Notes: generated by a model not told the origin, from the letters alone. A stretch of DNA of 64,000 bases from CAILZL01 sp035548495 (GCA_035548495.1 DASZSV010000076.1:1-64000); one strand, 5' to 3'. Counted from the first letter of the stretch, positions 8,971 through 19,027 are shown. A program made the numbers and translations.

Positions 8971-10479
8971 ATGCAACAGGCACCCATCAGAAACATTCTC
9001 ATTGTTGGCGGCGGCACAGCCGGGTGGATGACTGCTGCCAGTCTCGCAAAATTTCTGGAAAACAGTGATTGTCAAATCACCCTGGTTGAATCCGAACAAA
9101 TTGGAACCATTGGCGTTGGCGAAGCAACAATTCCACCCATCATCGACTTCATTCGCGTACTCGGTATTGACGAGAACGACCTGGTGAAGAAGACCCAGGC
9201 TACCTTCAAGCTGGGCATTGAATTCAAGGATTGGACACGGGTGGGTGATTCCTACATGCATCCTTTCGGGCAGACTGGCTTTGACCTGAACAATGTGCCT
9301 TTTGCAGGTTACTGGTTGAAGATGCGCCAGCGAGGCGAAGCGAGTCCGCTTGAAGAATATTCGTTGCAGGCAACAGCAGCACGCATGGGAAGATTCATGC
9401 GTCCAGTGCCCGTACCAAATTCCCCACTGGGAAAGATCACTTACGCACTGCATTTTGATGCCGCCCTGTTTGCCCGCTATCTGCGGACACTGGCCGAAAA
9501 AAATGGCGTGCGACGGATAGAAGGTAAAGTTGCTGATGTATCCCTGAATTCCCAGACCGGTTTTATTTCCTCCGTGACTCTTGAAAGTGGTCAAAATATA
9601 GAGTCGGACCTGTTCATTGATTGTTCCGGATTTCGCGGACTTCTGATTGAAGGCGCTCTCAAGACCGGATACGAGAACTGGAATCACTGGTTGCCATGTA
9701 ATCGTGCCGTGACTGTGGCATGTCAACGTTCCGGACCACTTTCGTCTCACACGTTGTCTGCTGCGAAGCATGCAGGCTGGCAGTGGCGTATCCCGCTGCA
9801 GCATCGAGTGGGGAATGGCTATGTATATTGTGCTGACATTCTCAGCGAACAACAGGCCGTTGATGAATTACTGACTTCCATCGAAGGCAAGCCCGTTACC
9901 GATCCGCTCAAGCTGCAATTCAACACCGGACGCCGCAAATTGTTCTGGCACAAGAACTGTGTTGCCATCGGTCTGTCCGCCGGGTTTCTTGAACCTCTGG
10001 AATCGACGGCAATCCACCTGATTCATCGCGGCATTGCCATGCTGGTGAAATTTTTCCCGGACAGGCATTTCAGGCAGGCAGACATTGATCGTTACAACAG
10101 GACTTTTGGCTTTGAATATGAACGTATCCGCGATTTCCTGCTGATTCACTATTGCAAGACTGAACGTGATGACAGTGAATTGTGGCGTTACTGCCGCAAT
10201 CTGGAACTACCCGACAGTCTCAAGGAAAAAATTGCCCTGTTCAGCAGTTACGGCCGCATTCTTCGCGAAGACACTGAGCTGTTTCCAGTACAAAGCTGGC
10301 TATATGTGATGACCGGACAGGACATTGTCCCCGAAGGATATGAACCCCTTGCCGACACACTGGATATCAACACCATAAAAACCAACTTGACCAATATCCG
10401 CGATGTGGTGCGGCGTTGCGCGGAATCCATGCCAATGCAGCAGGCCTATATTGACGAGTATTGCAAGGCGGATCAGTAA
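8971..10479 (+). CDS. Flavin-dependent tryptophan halogenase-like protein 2
   Basis: A 502-residue flavin-dependent halogenase-family protein (PF04820). I place the start at 8971 (MQQAPIRNILIVGGGTAGW), since the Rossmann FAD motif should begin a few residues in; the frame is open from 8893. Key features are GGGTAGW, the lysine region FKLGIEF, an intact WQWRIP (WxWxIP) and GFLEPLESTA with the conserved Glu. It is therefore closer to canonical halogenases than its neighbour, whose signature is disrupted. It is transcribed divergently from that neighbour and is followed by a regulated carbohydrate operon. Substrate unknown. Confidence 0.87.
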   Translation: MQQAPIRNILIVGGGTAGWMTAASLAKFLENSDCQITLVESEQIGTIGVGEATIPPIIDFIRVLGIDENDLVKKTQATFKLGIEFKDWTRVGDSYMHPFGQTGFDLNNVPFAGYWLKMRQRGEASPLEEYSLQATAARMGRFMRPVPVPNSPLGKITYALHFDAALFARYLRTLAEKNGVRRIEGKVADVSLNSQTGFISSVTLESGQNIESDLFIDCSGFRGLLIEGALKTGYENWNHWLPCNRAVTVACQRSGPLSSHTLSAAKHAGWQWRIPLQHRVGNGYVYCADILSEQQAVDELLTSIEGKPVTDPLKLQFNTGRRKLFWHKNCVAIGLSAGFLEPLESTAIHLIHRGIAMLVKFFPDRHFRQADIDRYNRTFGFEYERIRDFLLIHYCKTERDDSELWRYCRNLELPDSLKEKIALFSSYGRILREDTELFPVQSWLYVMTGQDIVPEGYEPLADTLDINTIKTNLTNIRDVVRRCAESMPMQQAYIDEYCKADQ

Positions 10480-10520
10480 CGCCATGCCGCCGGAAATTTC
10501 AGAATTGTAATTTGTCCCAT

Positions 10521-10540
10521 AATGACACCGGTTACCATTT
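10521..10540 (+). promoter_or_regulatory. Predicted LacI-type operator before the 1290-residue protein gene
   Basis: AATGACACCGGTTACCATTT. Its 15-bp core reads TGGTAACCGGTGTCA on the other strand, identical to the site before kduI and close to two sites before TBDR 2. Likely bound by the LacI-family regulator at 19028-20131. Confidence 0.65.
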
Positions 10541-10667
10541 GGGGTATTCTGGACAAAACCACTGGGTAATGGTCTCGGACGGCAGGTGTTTTCAGGGGAT
10601 TTGCCGCAGTTGTCCATGCCTGTTCAATTGCAGAAGAAACCGGCTTCATTCTGTTGGGCGGATATAA

Positions 10668-13600
10668 ATGAAATACAGACAACTCATTGCAACCGCGTTC
10701 ATGTGGTTTTGCAGTTTCAACTTGATGATGCCGACGCTTCACGCCGAACCGGTTATGCCCAATTCCGGTCTCTTGTTCTGGTTGTCGGCCGATCGTGATT
10801 TCAAGGCCGACTATTCAAAAGGCGAGGCACAACCTAATTTTTTGAGTGATGTTCATGTTGTAAGTAACGGAAAACTCAACGGCGCAGCACAGTGGGAAGA
10901 CGATGGCGTTGTGACATGGAAGGCGCCTGCCAATGTGTATGCGCGTCGCGGCACGGTCACGTTTTATTGGCGCAGCAGAACACCTGTTGGTGAGGCGCCG
11001 TTCAATATTTTCCGTATCGGATTTGCCGATCACACCAGTTGGGACATGGCGTTCCTGCGAATAGACTGGAATGGTCATGGCTTCGACGCATTTGTCACCG
11101 ACACCAATCTCGCGAGAGTACGTGTGTCGTCGCATCTGGAGAAACTGCCTGCACCGGATCAATGGCAGCTCATCACGTTCACGTGGGATGAAACCAGCGG
11201 TGTTCAGCTCTATGTCGATGAAAAGGAAGTTGCGCAGAAGTTGCAAAACGCCGATCTTGATTCCGGACTGGACCAGTTTGGTTTCGCAGGCCGCATCATT
11301 TCACCGCATCAGGTGCAAAGCCGGTATCACTTCATGCGTGGCAGTGATTTCGATGAGTTGCGCATCTATGATCATGCACTGTCCAGTGATGAAGTCGCAG
11401 CGCTTGCGGCAGGGAAACAACCATCGCAACCGACAGCCGATGAATCGGCAGCGCGATTTGCTGCATGGCTGCATCGTTACGGATGGGACGTTCCATCTGC
11501 CACCGTGCTGACCGCGCCATCGACAGTAATCCGCAAAGTAGAGTTCGCTGATGCCATTGATATCAAGGAAGAAATGCGCAAGGGTATCGACGGCATTCCC
11601 GAAACCACGTGGCCCGGGGTTTATAACCGTTCACGTTTGCCGGGACGCGATGATTATTTTGAATTGCCGGACTGGAATGTCTATGTCAATGGCGGCAGGA
11701 ACTATGATCTGATCGTTCCCGCTGATGAAAAATTCAATCGTGTGGAAATTCGTGGGGCTGCATTTGGCAAGCTGCAATATGCAGCGAATGCAACCGATGC
11801 AAGGCAGAATAAATATCAACAACTGGATACACGCAGACAAGGTGTGGTACGCAGCGTCAGCAACTTGGCTGAACATCAGGGCGGCCGGTTGCGTTTCACC
11901 AACGATGAACAGGAAACGCCCATTCAGGAGATATGGGCTTACGATATTCATCCCGGCATCGAACCTGCAGGAACATTCAAGCTCAGTTATAGAATAAAAG
12001 CGGATGCGTCTCCTGAATTTCCCTGCCTGAAATCACTGGTTGATTTTATAGATGGCCGCTATCCTGAAGAAGAGCGTTCCATCGCTGTTGCATTACCTGT
12101 CAGCGCCAAGGTTGCCGTTGCTGCCGGCAGTGCAACCGATACTGCCGTTGTTCAACGCAAGAAAAATCTGGCGCCGCTGGTGCACATTCTTGTTCCTTCC
12201 GGATTCGATGATGCGTTACCGGCAAAGCCCCTGTCACGCGCGTGGAATTATGGCTGGCAGAATGTGCATGATGGACTGGACGGTATTGCACTGGATATTC
12301 CTGCGCTGCATCTGCCTGCGAATGCGCAGGGTATGATACCGATGAACATTCGCGTGAAAGATCCCATCTGGCCCGGCCGCGACATGATGGATGTGTCGAT
12401 TGCCGTACATCCGGATGAACCCCGCACGGTATGGCTTGATCTGCGTGATCGCATACTGACTGACAAAAGTTTTTACATTGCAATTGCTTCGGCAATTCCC
12501 GGGTTCAATGTTGATGCGCTGGATGGCATGAACATCCGTCTGGTGTTCAAGAATCGCGACGAAGCAAAGGTTGAGCACATTGCCGACCGCTTCAATCAGG
12601 TAAAAGATAACTGGGGCTTCCTTGTTGAAGAACATACATCGACCAGACGTGAAGCCTTGTATCGTCGTTTGCTGGCCGACATTACTGATCTGCTCGCCGC
12701 AGATCCCGGCAATGTACAGGGACGAATTTACTGGCAGGATATCAGTTATTACGCACAATCCCTGCCGCCGTTAAAGATGCCAGTGGCACCAGCGGGTGTG
12801 CCCTCCTGGGCATTCTATCAACTCGAAGACTTGAAGCTGGTCAGGCAATTTGTTGATTGGTGGATTGATCATCGCCAGGATACCTTCGGTGATTTCGGGG
12901 GTGGCATTTCCGATGATACTGATCTTGCCCAGCAATGGCCCGGCCTGGCGCTGATGGGCGTTGATGCAGACAAGATCAATCGTTCATTACGTGCACTGGA
13001 TGATGCGGTTTACAAGAATGGCATGATCGTGAATGGACTCAGTTACATCACAACTGATGAACTGCATGGATATGAGGAAGGACTCAATTGCGATGCCGAA
13101 CGATCGTATCTGAACTGGGGCGAACCACGAGCCATTGAACACATGATGGCAACGGTCAAAGGGCTGCAAAACGTGATTCAGGTGAATTCCGCAGGACACA
13201 TGCACTTTGTTTCCAACTGGTACGGCGGCAGAAAGATTTACCGCGAAGGTCCATGGCAATGGCAAAAGCCCTATTCATTCACCATACTTCATGCGCCAAT
13301 ATTGCTGGGCGTGTACAACGCCGATCCTTCTTCGCGTCATCTTGTCACTGGTGTAATAGATGGATTGCTGGCGCATGCCAAAAAAGATGCCGCGGGAAAT
13401 TGGCACATCCCAAATGAAATCAACTGGCAGAGCGATGCGGAACGCAGTGGTGATGGCGGTGGTGTCAGCACGCCGTTGCAGGCGGCATGGGCCGCATACA
13501 GATTTACCGGCAACACAGATTATCTGCGTCCGCTGCTCGGCATGATGGCGACGCACAACATGGATGTCGTGTCTGAAATGAACGAGAACGTCATCGACGT

Positions 13601-14540
13601 ATTGAACAAACGCAGCGAATGGAGCCGGCATTTTCTCGACGGCGCCGCGCACAACGCAACACCGTTTGATCTGTATGAAAGCTGGCAAATCACGGGAGAC
13701 AAAAAGTGGCTGGTGGCATTGCATGAAAAGGCCATTCGTGAAAAGTCGCAACGCATGTACATGAATACGGAGGGTCACTGGTGGACGGACCGCGTTGAAA
13801 TGCCATCGAATATATTACAACGCGAACGCTTGGGTGGTGTGGCGCTGGAACGCAACTTTACTTATCCAGGGCACACCGTGAGCTGGAAGTTTGCCGAACA
13901 GAATGCGGCTGAGAAAGTCGCCATTCTGGTGGAACACGCAACACGCGATCACTTCAAGATTGTGGCGTTCAACACCACGGATCATGTTCAGCATGCGGCG
14001 ATGACCACATGGAATGTCACCTCGGGATCATGGCGCGTGAAACGCGGAATCGATACCAGTAATTCCGACCAGCCAATATCAGCGATATCCAGTTCAAACG
14101 CCGAATTGGGCCGTAGTGTTGCGATGAACGTCAGCTTCGCGCCGCATGTCACCACGGTCATGGAATTTGCACTGGAAAAATCTGCGGCAACACAGCCGGA
14201 ACAGAGAGCGGACCTTGGCATTGGTGTTGATGACGTACATGTTTCGCATGACGCCGTCACCGTGACGGTACACAGTCTGGGAGCGATGGCAACTACTGCT
14301 GGAAGTGCCACATTGCAAGACAGTGCAGGCCATGTTTATGCCAAAGCAATGCTGCCGTCGCTTGCGGCACCGGTTGATCTGGTGGCGAAAACGTTCAATG
14401 TCACGTTGCACTTGCCGCCCGGTATTAATCCGGATCATCTTGTTGTTCATGTCGAGCAGGAAAATCATCAAAGCGAGGTGACGATGTTGAATAACACTGT
14501 CCGCATGGCAGACGTATTGTCTGGTTTTGTCCAGCGCTGA
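10668..14540 (+). CDS. Large secreted LamG-like protein, candidate polysaccharide lyase/hydrolase
   Basis: A 1290-residue exported protein I cannot assign to a named family. Residues 1-26 look like a signal peptide (ending PTLHA). Residues about 30-245 resemble a LamG/concanavalin-like jelly roll (SGLLFWLSADRDFKADY, WQLITFTWDETSGVQLYVD, FDELRIYDHALSSDEV). The middle is beta-rich, and residues about 700-1080 look helical and toroid-like, with conserved-looking DFGGGISDDTDLAQQW, GYEEGLNCDAERSYLNWGEP and HMHFVSNWYGG. The C-terminus is a beta domain. Position under a kdu-type operator and beside a sugar epimerase and esterase suggests a uronate-polysaccharide lyase, whose products KduI/KduD would process. 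That role is inference; a glycosidase remains possible. Confidence 0.6.
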   Translation: MKYRQLIATAFMWFCSFNLMMPTLHAEPVMPNSGLLFWLSADRDFKADYSKGEAQPNFLSDVHVVSNGKLNGAAQWEDDGVVTWKAPANVYARRGTVTFYWRSRTPVGEAPFNIFRIGFADHTSWDMAFLRIDWNGHGFDAFVTDTNLARVRVSSHLEKLPAPDQWQLITFTWDETSGVQLYVDEKEVAQKLQNADLDSGLDQFGFAGRIISPHQVQSRYHFMRGSDFDELRIYDHALSSDEVAALAAGKQPSQPTADESAARFAAWLHRYGWDVPSATVLTAPSTVIRKVEFADAIDIKEEMRKGIDGIPETTWPGVYNRSRLPGRDDYFELPDWNVYVNGGRNYDLIVPADEKFNRVEIRGAAFGKLQYAANATDARQNKYQQLDTRRQGVVRSVSNLAEHQGGRLRFTNDEQETPIQEIWAYDIHPGIEPAGTFKLSYRIKADASPEFPCLKSLVDFIDGRYPEEERSIAVALPVSAKVAVAAGSATDTAVVQRKKNLAPLVHILVPSGFDDALPAKPLSRAWNYGWQNVHDGLDGIALDIPALHLPANAQGMIPMNIRVKDPIWPGRDMMDVSIAVHPDEPRTVWLDLRDRILTDKSFYIAIASAIPGFNVDALDGMNIRLVFKNRDEAKVEHIADRFNQVKDNWGFLVEEHTSTRREALYRRLLADITDLLAADPGNVQGRIYWQDISYYAQSLPPLKMPVAPAGVPSWAFYQLEDLKLVRQFVDWWIDHRQDTFGDFGGGISDDTDLAQQWPGLALMGVDADKINRSLRALDDAVYKNGMIVNGLSYITTDELHGYEEGLNCDAERSYLNWGEPRAIEHMMATVKGLQNVIQVNSAGHMHFVSNWYGGRKIYREGPWQWQKPYSFTILHAPILLGVYNADPSSRHLVTGVIDGLLAHAKKDAAGNWHIPNEINWQSDAERSGDGGGVSTPLQAAWAAYRFTGNTDYLRPLLGMMATHNMDVVSEMNENVIDVLNKRSEWSRHFLDGAAHNATPFDLYESWQITGDKKWLVALHEKAIREKSQRMYMNTEGHWWTDRVEMPSNILQRERLGGVALERNFTYPGHTVSWKFAEQNAAEKVAILVEHATRDHFKIVAFNTTDHVQHAAMTTWNVTSGSWRVKRGIDTSNSDQPISAISSSNAELGRSVAMNVSFAPHVTTVMEFALEKSAATQPEQRADLGIGVDDVHVSHDAVTVTVHSLGAMATTAGSATLQDSAGHVYAKAMLPSLAAPVDLVAKTFNVTLHLPPGINPDHLVVHVEQENHQSEVTMLNNTVRMADVLSGFVQR

Positions 14541-14569
14541 CATAGCGGCATATTCACAGGAGACGCAGA

Positions 14570-15718
14570 ATGCCAAAGAAGATGAAATTTTTCACCGGCG
14601 TTGCAATCACCGCATTGAGTATCAGCGGATGGACTGCCGACGCTGCAGCGATGTCGGTCAGCAGTGCTGAATACGGCAGGACACATGATGGTATCGTGGT
14701 TCACCAATTCACGCTCAGCAATGATCATGGCATGACAGTTAAAGTGCTGGACTACGCCGGCACTATCACGCAAGTATCCCTTCCGGATAAAGATGGTGTA
14801 ACAAGAAATGTGGTGATGACATTGCCCGATATTCAGGCGTATGAAGCGCGGCCAAACTTTTCCAGTATTGTTGGCAGATTTGCCAACCGCATTGGTGGCG
14901 GAGGATTCACGCTCGCCGGAAAATTTTACAAACTGGATGCTGATGCAAATGGCATTACTTCCCACGGCGGACCGAAAGGATTTTCCACAAAAATGTGGCA
15001 GGCCGCTTCTTTCTCCAGCATGCAACGATGTGGAGTGAGGATGTCGTATGCCAGTCCTGACGGCGAGGGTGGTTTTCCGGGAGCGGTCATGACCACGGTG
15101 ACTTTCACGCTTGATAACCGGAATCAGCTCACCATCCAGTATGAAGCCACAACATCAAAGACGACCGTTGTAAATTTTACGCACCACATGTTCTTTAATC
15201 TTGATAGTGAGGGAAGCATCGCAGATGAAATCATTCGCATCAACGCAAGTCACTACCTGCCAGTGAGAGACTCCATGGTGGTCACCGGCAGCATTGACAG
15301 TGTTGCCGGAACACCATTCGATCTGCGCAAGCCGGTGTTGATTGCCGCCGGTCTGAAAAGCACACATTCACAAATAGCAACAGCCCATGGATACGATCAT
15401 AACTTTGTGCTGGACAAACCAGAGCAGAACGCGATGTCATTCGCTGCGGAACTTCAATCACTACAGTCAGGCATTGTGATGACAGTGTCAACCACCGAAC
15501 CCGGCATCCAGTTTTATACCGGCAATGCTTTCAATGGAAAGCTGGTGGATATGGCAGGGCATCCCATTCTCAAGAATGGTGCATTGGCACTGGAAACACA
15601 GCATTTTCCGGACAGCCCCAATCATGACAACTTTCCTTCAACGGTGTTGAAAGCAGGTGAAGTATTCAAATCAGCCACCGTTTATCGCTTTCACTTGCGG
15701 AAACCGGTTCGTCAGTAA
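14570..15718 (+). CDS. galM: Exported aldose 1-epimerase (mutarotase)
   Basis: A 382-residue mutarotase interconverting alpha and beta anomers of free hexoses. A signal peptide (1-26, ending ADAAA) puts it in the periplasm. Family motifs include FANRIGGGGFTLAGK, GITSHGG, a THHMFFNL version of the usual TNHTYFNL, YDHNFVLD and EPGIQFYTGN, so the catalytic His and Glu appear present. AGGAGA precedes the ATG. It starts 29 bp after the 1290-residue gene and 11 bp before the carboxylesterase, so the three form an operon. It would speed use of sugars released by the locus. Confidence 0.88.
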   Translation: MPKKMKFFTGVAITALSISGWTADAAAMSVSSAEYGRTHDGIVVHQFTLSNDHGMTVKVLDYAGTITQVSLPDKDGVTRNVVMTLPDIQAYEARPNFSSIVGRFANRIGGGGFTLAGKFYKLDADANGITSHGGPKGFSTKMWQAASFSSMQRCGVRMSYASPDGEGGFPGAVMTTVTFTLDNRNQLTIQYEATTSKTTVVNFTHHMFFNLDSEGSIADEIIRINASHYLPVRDSMVVTGSIDSVAGTPFDLRKPVLIAAGLKSTHSQIATAHGYDHNFVLDKPEQNAMSFAAELQSLQSGIVMTVSTTEPGIQFYTGNAFNGKLVDMAGHPILKNGALALETQHFPDSPNHDNFPSTVLKAGEVFKSATVYRFHLRKPVRQ

Positions 15719-15729
15719 TGATGAAGTGA

Positions 15730-17325
15730 ATGCGGTTGATGAAGCGTCGTGACATATTGAAGTATTCGGGTTACGGCATGGTTGCCGGAGTGCTGTCACC
15801 TCTGACAAGCGCAGGCCATACAGCGGATGTAACCAGTCCGTTGCTGAATACCCGCTATGGAAAAGTTGCCGGACATCGTGAACAGGGAATCAATGTATTC
15901 AAGGGAGTTCGCTATGGTGCGGACACAAGTCACTATCGCTTTCAGGCGCCACAACCACCAGTGCCATGGTCCGGAGTACAGCGGGCAGATCACTATGGCC
16001 CTGCATCACCACAACGCAATACGCAGGAACCAGTCAGTGAAGATTGTCTTTATTTGAATATCTGGACACCGGGCATTCGCGATCACGGTCAACGACCGGT
16101 GCTGGTGTACATTCATGGCGGTGAATACAGCACCGGCTCAGGATCGGATGCATTATACGATGGCATTCGCCTGTGTCAGCGTGGTGATGTAGTGGTAGTT
16201 ACGTTGAATCACCGGCTGAATGTGTTTGGTCATTTATATCTCGACGAGCTGGCAGGCGGCAAGTATCAATGCTCCGGCAATGCGGGATTGCTGGATATTG
16301 TGCTGGCGCTGAAATGGATCCGTGATCACGCGGAAGAAATCGGCGGCAATCCACAGAGAGTAACATTGTTTGGTCAATCAGGTGGTGGTGCAAAAATCGC
16401 ATGCCTGATGGCCATGCCTGCCGCACAAGAATTGTTTCATCATGTGATGACCATGAGCGGTCAACAAATCACCGTATCCGGACCGCATGCAGCCACACGC
16501 CGCACTCGTGCACTCATGAACACATTGCACTTTGCGCGGGTGGATATTCAATCGCTGTTGAATACCTCAATGGAAGAATTGATTCATGCCACCACGGCAC
16601 ACGATCCGTCACTGGAGGGTCGCAGTCTGTACTTCGGTCCGGTACTGGATGATGTCGTGTTGCAACGGCATCCGTTTTATCCGGATGCGCCATCCATCTC
16701 ACAGCGTATACCGATGATCATTGGCAATACCCACGATGAGACACGGTTCTTCTATGGCAAGGATGATTCGTTGCAGGCCTTGTCCTGGAAGACATTGCAT
16801 GAAAGATTGGGCGACGCGATGTACGTCGATATTGATGTACATAAAGTCATCAACGCCTATCGGCAACATTATCCGCAATACACACCCTCTGAAGTCTTCT
16901 TCGCCGCTTCCACGGCCGGTCGGTCGTGGCGCAGCGCAATCATTGAAGCTGAGTTGCGCGCACAACAGCGCGCGCCTGCGTTTGTATATCAATTGAATTT
17001 CAAATCGCCACTGGATGATGGTCGCTGGGGTGCATGCCACACGCTGGACATACCACTGGTGTTCAACAACATAGACAAACATGGATCGAAGACCGGCACC
17101 GATGCCAATGCACAAAAAGTTTCCATGACAATGTGTGATGCATTGATTCACTTTGCAAGGACAGGGAATCCGGATCATCACGGCATGCCTGCATGGCAAC
17201 CGTATTCATTGCCGGAGCGAAACACCATGATATTTGATGTGCAAAGCAGAATGGAAAACGATCCGCGCGCATTTGAACGCAAATTGTTTTCACAGGTTCC
17301 GTATATTCAGCGCGGTACTTACTGA
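15730..17325 (+). CDS. Type B carboxylesterase, exported
   Basis: A 531-residue carboxylesterase of the COesterase family (PF00135). The N-terminus carries a Tat-like motif (MKRRDILKYSGYGMVAG), so export is likely. Family marks: EDCLYLNIWTP, the oxyanion YIHGGEYSTGSG, nucleophile elbow FGQSGGGAK (the common form is GESAGG, so Gln and Gly replace Glu and Ala) and the catalytic His in GACHTLDIP. Last gene of the operon with the large LamG-like protein and epimerase, and convergent with kduD. It probably removes acyl or methyl ester groups so that the carbohydrate can be cleaved; the substrate is not shown by sequence. Confidence 0.87.
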   Translation: MRLMKRRDILKYSGYGMVAGVLSPLTSAGHTADVTSPLLNTRYGKVAGHREQGINVFKGVRYGADTSHYRFQAPQPPVPWSGVQRADHYGPASPQRNTQEPVSEDCLYLNIWTPGIRDHGQRPVLVYIHGGEYSTGSGSDALYDGIRLCQRGDVVVVTLNHRLNVFGHLYLDELAGGKYQCSGNAGLLDIVLALKWIRDHAEEIGGNPQRVTLFGQSGGGAKIACLMAMPAAQELFHHVMTMSGQQITVSGPHAATRRTRALMNTLHFARVDIQSLLNTSMEELIHATTAHDPSLEGRSLYFGPVLDDVVLQRHPFYPDAPSISQRIPMIIGNTHDETRFFYGKDDSLQALSWKTLHERLGDAMYVDIDVHKVINAYRQHYPQYTPSEVFFAASTAGRSWRSAIIEAELRAQQRAPAFVYQLNFKSPLDDGRWGACHTLDIPLVFNNIDKHGSKTGTDANAQKVSMTMCDALIHFARTGNPDHHGMPAWQPYSLPERNTMIFDVQSRMENDPRAFERKLFSQVPYIQRGTY

Positions 17326-17344
17326 TGCCGATGCAGGCTGTGAG

Positions 17345-18112
17345 TCACGAGGCCAGCCAGCCGCCATCCACTGGCACGATAGCACCGTGCATGTAACTGG
17401 CTGCGGCGCTGGCGAGGAAAATCGCAGCGCCACCCATGTCTTCCGGTTTTCCCCAGCGACCGGCAGGAATACGCGCGAGTATGGACTTGTTGCGTGTTTC
17501 ATCTTCACGCAGGGGCGCAGTATTGCTGGTTTCAATATATCCGGGCGCAATGGCATTCACATTGATGCCATGTGAGGCCCATTCATTTGCCAGCAATCTG
17601 GTGACACCGGCGATGGCACTCTTGCTCGCCGTGTAGGCCGCCACACGCAGACCGCCCTGGAATGAAAGCATGGAAGCGATGTTGATGATCTTGCCTTGCT
17701 TCTTTGTACTCATGTGGCGTGCCACTGCCTGGCTGAGAAAGAATACCGATTTCAGATTGACGTTCATTACTGCATCCCAGTCCGACTCGGAGTAATCCAG
17801 TGCGGGATTGCGTTTGATAATGCCCGCGTTGTTGACCAGAATGTCCACGCCGCCGGCATGCCGGAGTGCCTCTTCAACCAGAGACGCTATCGGTTTTGTC
17901 GATGAAAGATCGGCATTCAGGCAGATGCAACGCTGACCTGCAGCATTGACCTGTTGTTGTGTTTCCGTTGCATCGCTGCGCGATACGGCAACGATGGTTG
18001 CACCTGCGCTCGCCAATGCCACTGCAATGGCCTGACCGATACCGGTATTCGCGCCGGTTACCATTGCTGTTCTGCCATGTAAATCAAACAGGGAATTCAT
18101 GGTCAAACTCAA
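17345..18112 (-). CDS. kduD: 2-dehydro-3-deoxy-D-gluconate 5-dehydrogenase (SDR family)
   Basis: A 255-residue classical short-chain dehydrogenase. It has the NAD(P) motif TGANTGIG, NNAG, the catalytic YTASK and the KduD-like end VPVDGGWLAS. KduD reduces 2,5-diketo-3-deoxygluconate to 2-keto-3-deoxygluconate in unsaturated uronate catabolism. Its ATG overlaps the kduI stop by 4 bp (ATGA), so the two are translationally coupled, which strongly supports the specific name over a generic SDR. Cytoplasmic. The KDG kinase and KDPG aldolase that usually follow are not in this window, though a galactonate-type kinase and aldolase lie 9 kb away. Confidence 0.9.
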   Translation of the reverse strand: MSLTMNSLFDLHGRTAMVTGANTGIGQAIAVALASAGATIVAVSRSDATETQQQVNAAGQRCICLNADLSSTKPIASLVEEALRHAGGVDILVNNAGIIKRNPALDYSESDWDAVMNVNLKSVFFLSQAVARHMSTKKQGKIINIASMLSFQGGLRVAAYTASKSAIAGVTRLLANEWASHGINVNAIAPGYIETSNTAPLREDETRNKSILARIPAGRWGKPEDMGGAAIFLASAAASYMHGAIVPVDGGWLAS

Positions 18113-18933
18113 CGAAGTGTATCCATTGGGACAGCCTGCATGTCTGCGTAGTCCTGATTCTCACCCGCCATGGACCAGATGAATGAATAACGGCTGGTGC
18201 CAGCCCCCATGTGAATGGACCATGGCGGTGACACTACGGCCTGTTCATTGGCAATCACGATGTGGCGCGTTTCCGCCGGTTCGCCCATGAAGTGAAACAC
18301 GCGGTCATTGGGCTGCATGTCGAAGTAAAAATAAACTTCAGAACGTCTTTCGTGCAGATGGCAGGGCATGGTGTTCCATATGCTGCCTGTTTCAAGAATG
18401 GTCAGTCCCATCAGCAATTGCGATGATTTGCAGATCGCTGGATTGACGTACTGATAAATGGTGCGATCGTTGCACGTTTCTTTTGAGCCCATGTGTTTCG
18501 GCATGGCCTGTTCAACGGGAATCAGTGTGGTATCGAAGCGTGCATGTGCCGGTGTGCTGACGAAGTAGAACTTTGCAGGGTGGGTTGCATCTGCAGAAGC
18601 GAAGACAACTTCCTTCGTTCCCATACCGACATACAATCCATCACGCTGACGCAATGAATAGTCCTTGCCATCCACATTGATGCTACCGGCGCCGCCAATG
18701 TTGACCACACCCAGTTCGCGTCTCGCCAGCGACAGTGATTCGCCGGGACTGATTCGGGTGTTAACCGGAAGTGCGCCGCCGATCATCATGCGTTCCACAT
18801 GGGACAGTGTCAGTGTCGCGCGATCCGCCTGAAAAAGGTTATCAACGAGGTAGAGGCGACGCAGGTCCGCGCTGCTCAAGCGCTGGATCATTTCCGGATG
18901 CGTGGCGTGCAATACAGGGAAGGGCTGTGTCAT
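18109..18933 (-). CDS. kduI: 5-dehydro-4-deoxy-D-glucuronate isomerase
   Basis: A 274-residue cupin isomerase turning 5-keto-4-deoxyuronate (from unsaturated uronates released by lyases) into 2,5-diketo-3-deoxygluconate. The zinc motif is clear in HLHERRSEVYFYFDM, and WSIHMGAGTSRYSFIW is typical of the family. Near its usual length of about 275 residues. First gene of the kduI-kduD pair. The predicted LacI operator at 18983-19002 lies about 50 bp before the start. Its presence implies this bacterium degrades a uronate polymer by beta-elimination. Confidence 0.94.
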   Translation of the reverse strand: MTQPFPVLHATHPEMIQRLSSADLRRLYLVDNLFQADRATLTLSHVERMMIGGALPVNTRISPGESLSLARRELGVVNIGGAGSINVDGKDYSLRQRDGLYVGMGTKEVVFASADATHPAKFYFVSTPAHARFDTTLIPVEQAMPKHMGSKETCNDRTIYQYVNPAICKSSQLLMGLTILETGSIWNTMPCHLHERRSEVYFYFDMQPNDRVFHFMGEPAETRHIVIANEQAVVSPPWSIHMGAGTSRYSFIWSMAGENQDYADMQAVPMDTLR

Positions 18934-18982
18934 AAGAAAATCCGTACTGTAGGGGGTTACTGAGACAGGTAGTGATTGATGC

Positions 18983-19002
18983 GATGGTAACCGGTGTCAG
19001 AT
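18983..19002 (-). promoter_or_regulatory. Predicted LacI-type operator before kduI
   Basis: ATGGTAACCGGTGTCA lies here, sharing the 15-mer TGGTAACCGGTGTCA with the operator before the 1290-residue protein gene. It lies between the lacI-type gene end and the kduI start. Confidence 0.65.
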
Positions 19003-19027
19003 ATAAAAGTACAGAGGGACAATTGCC

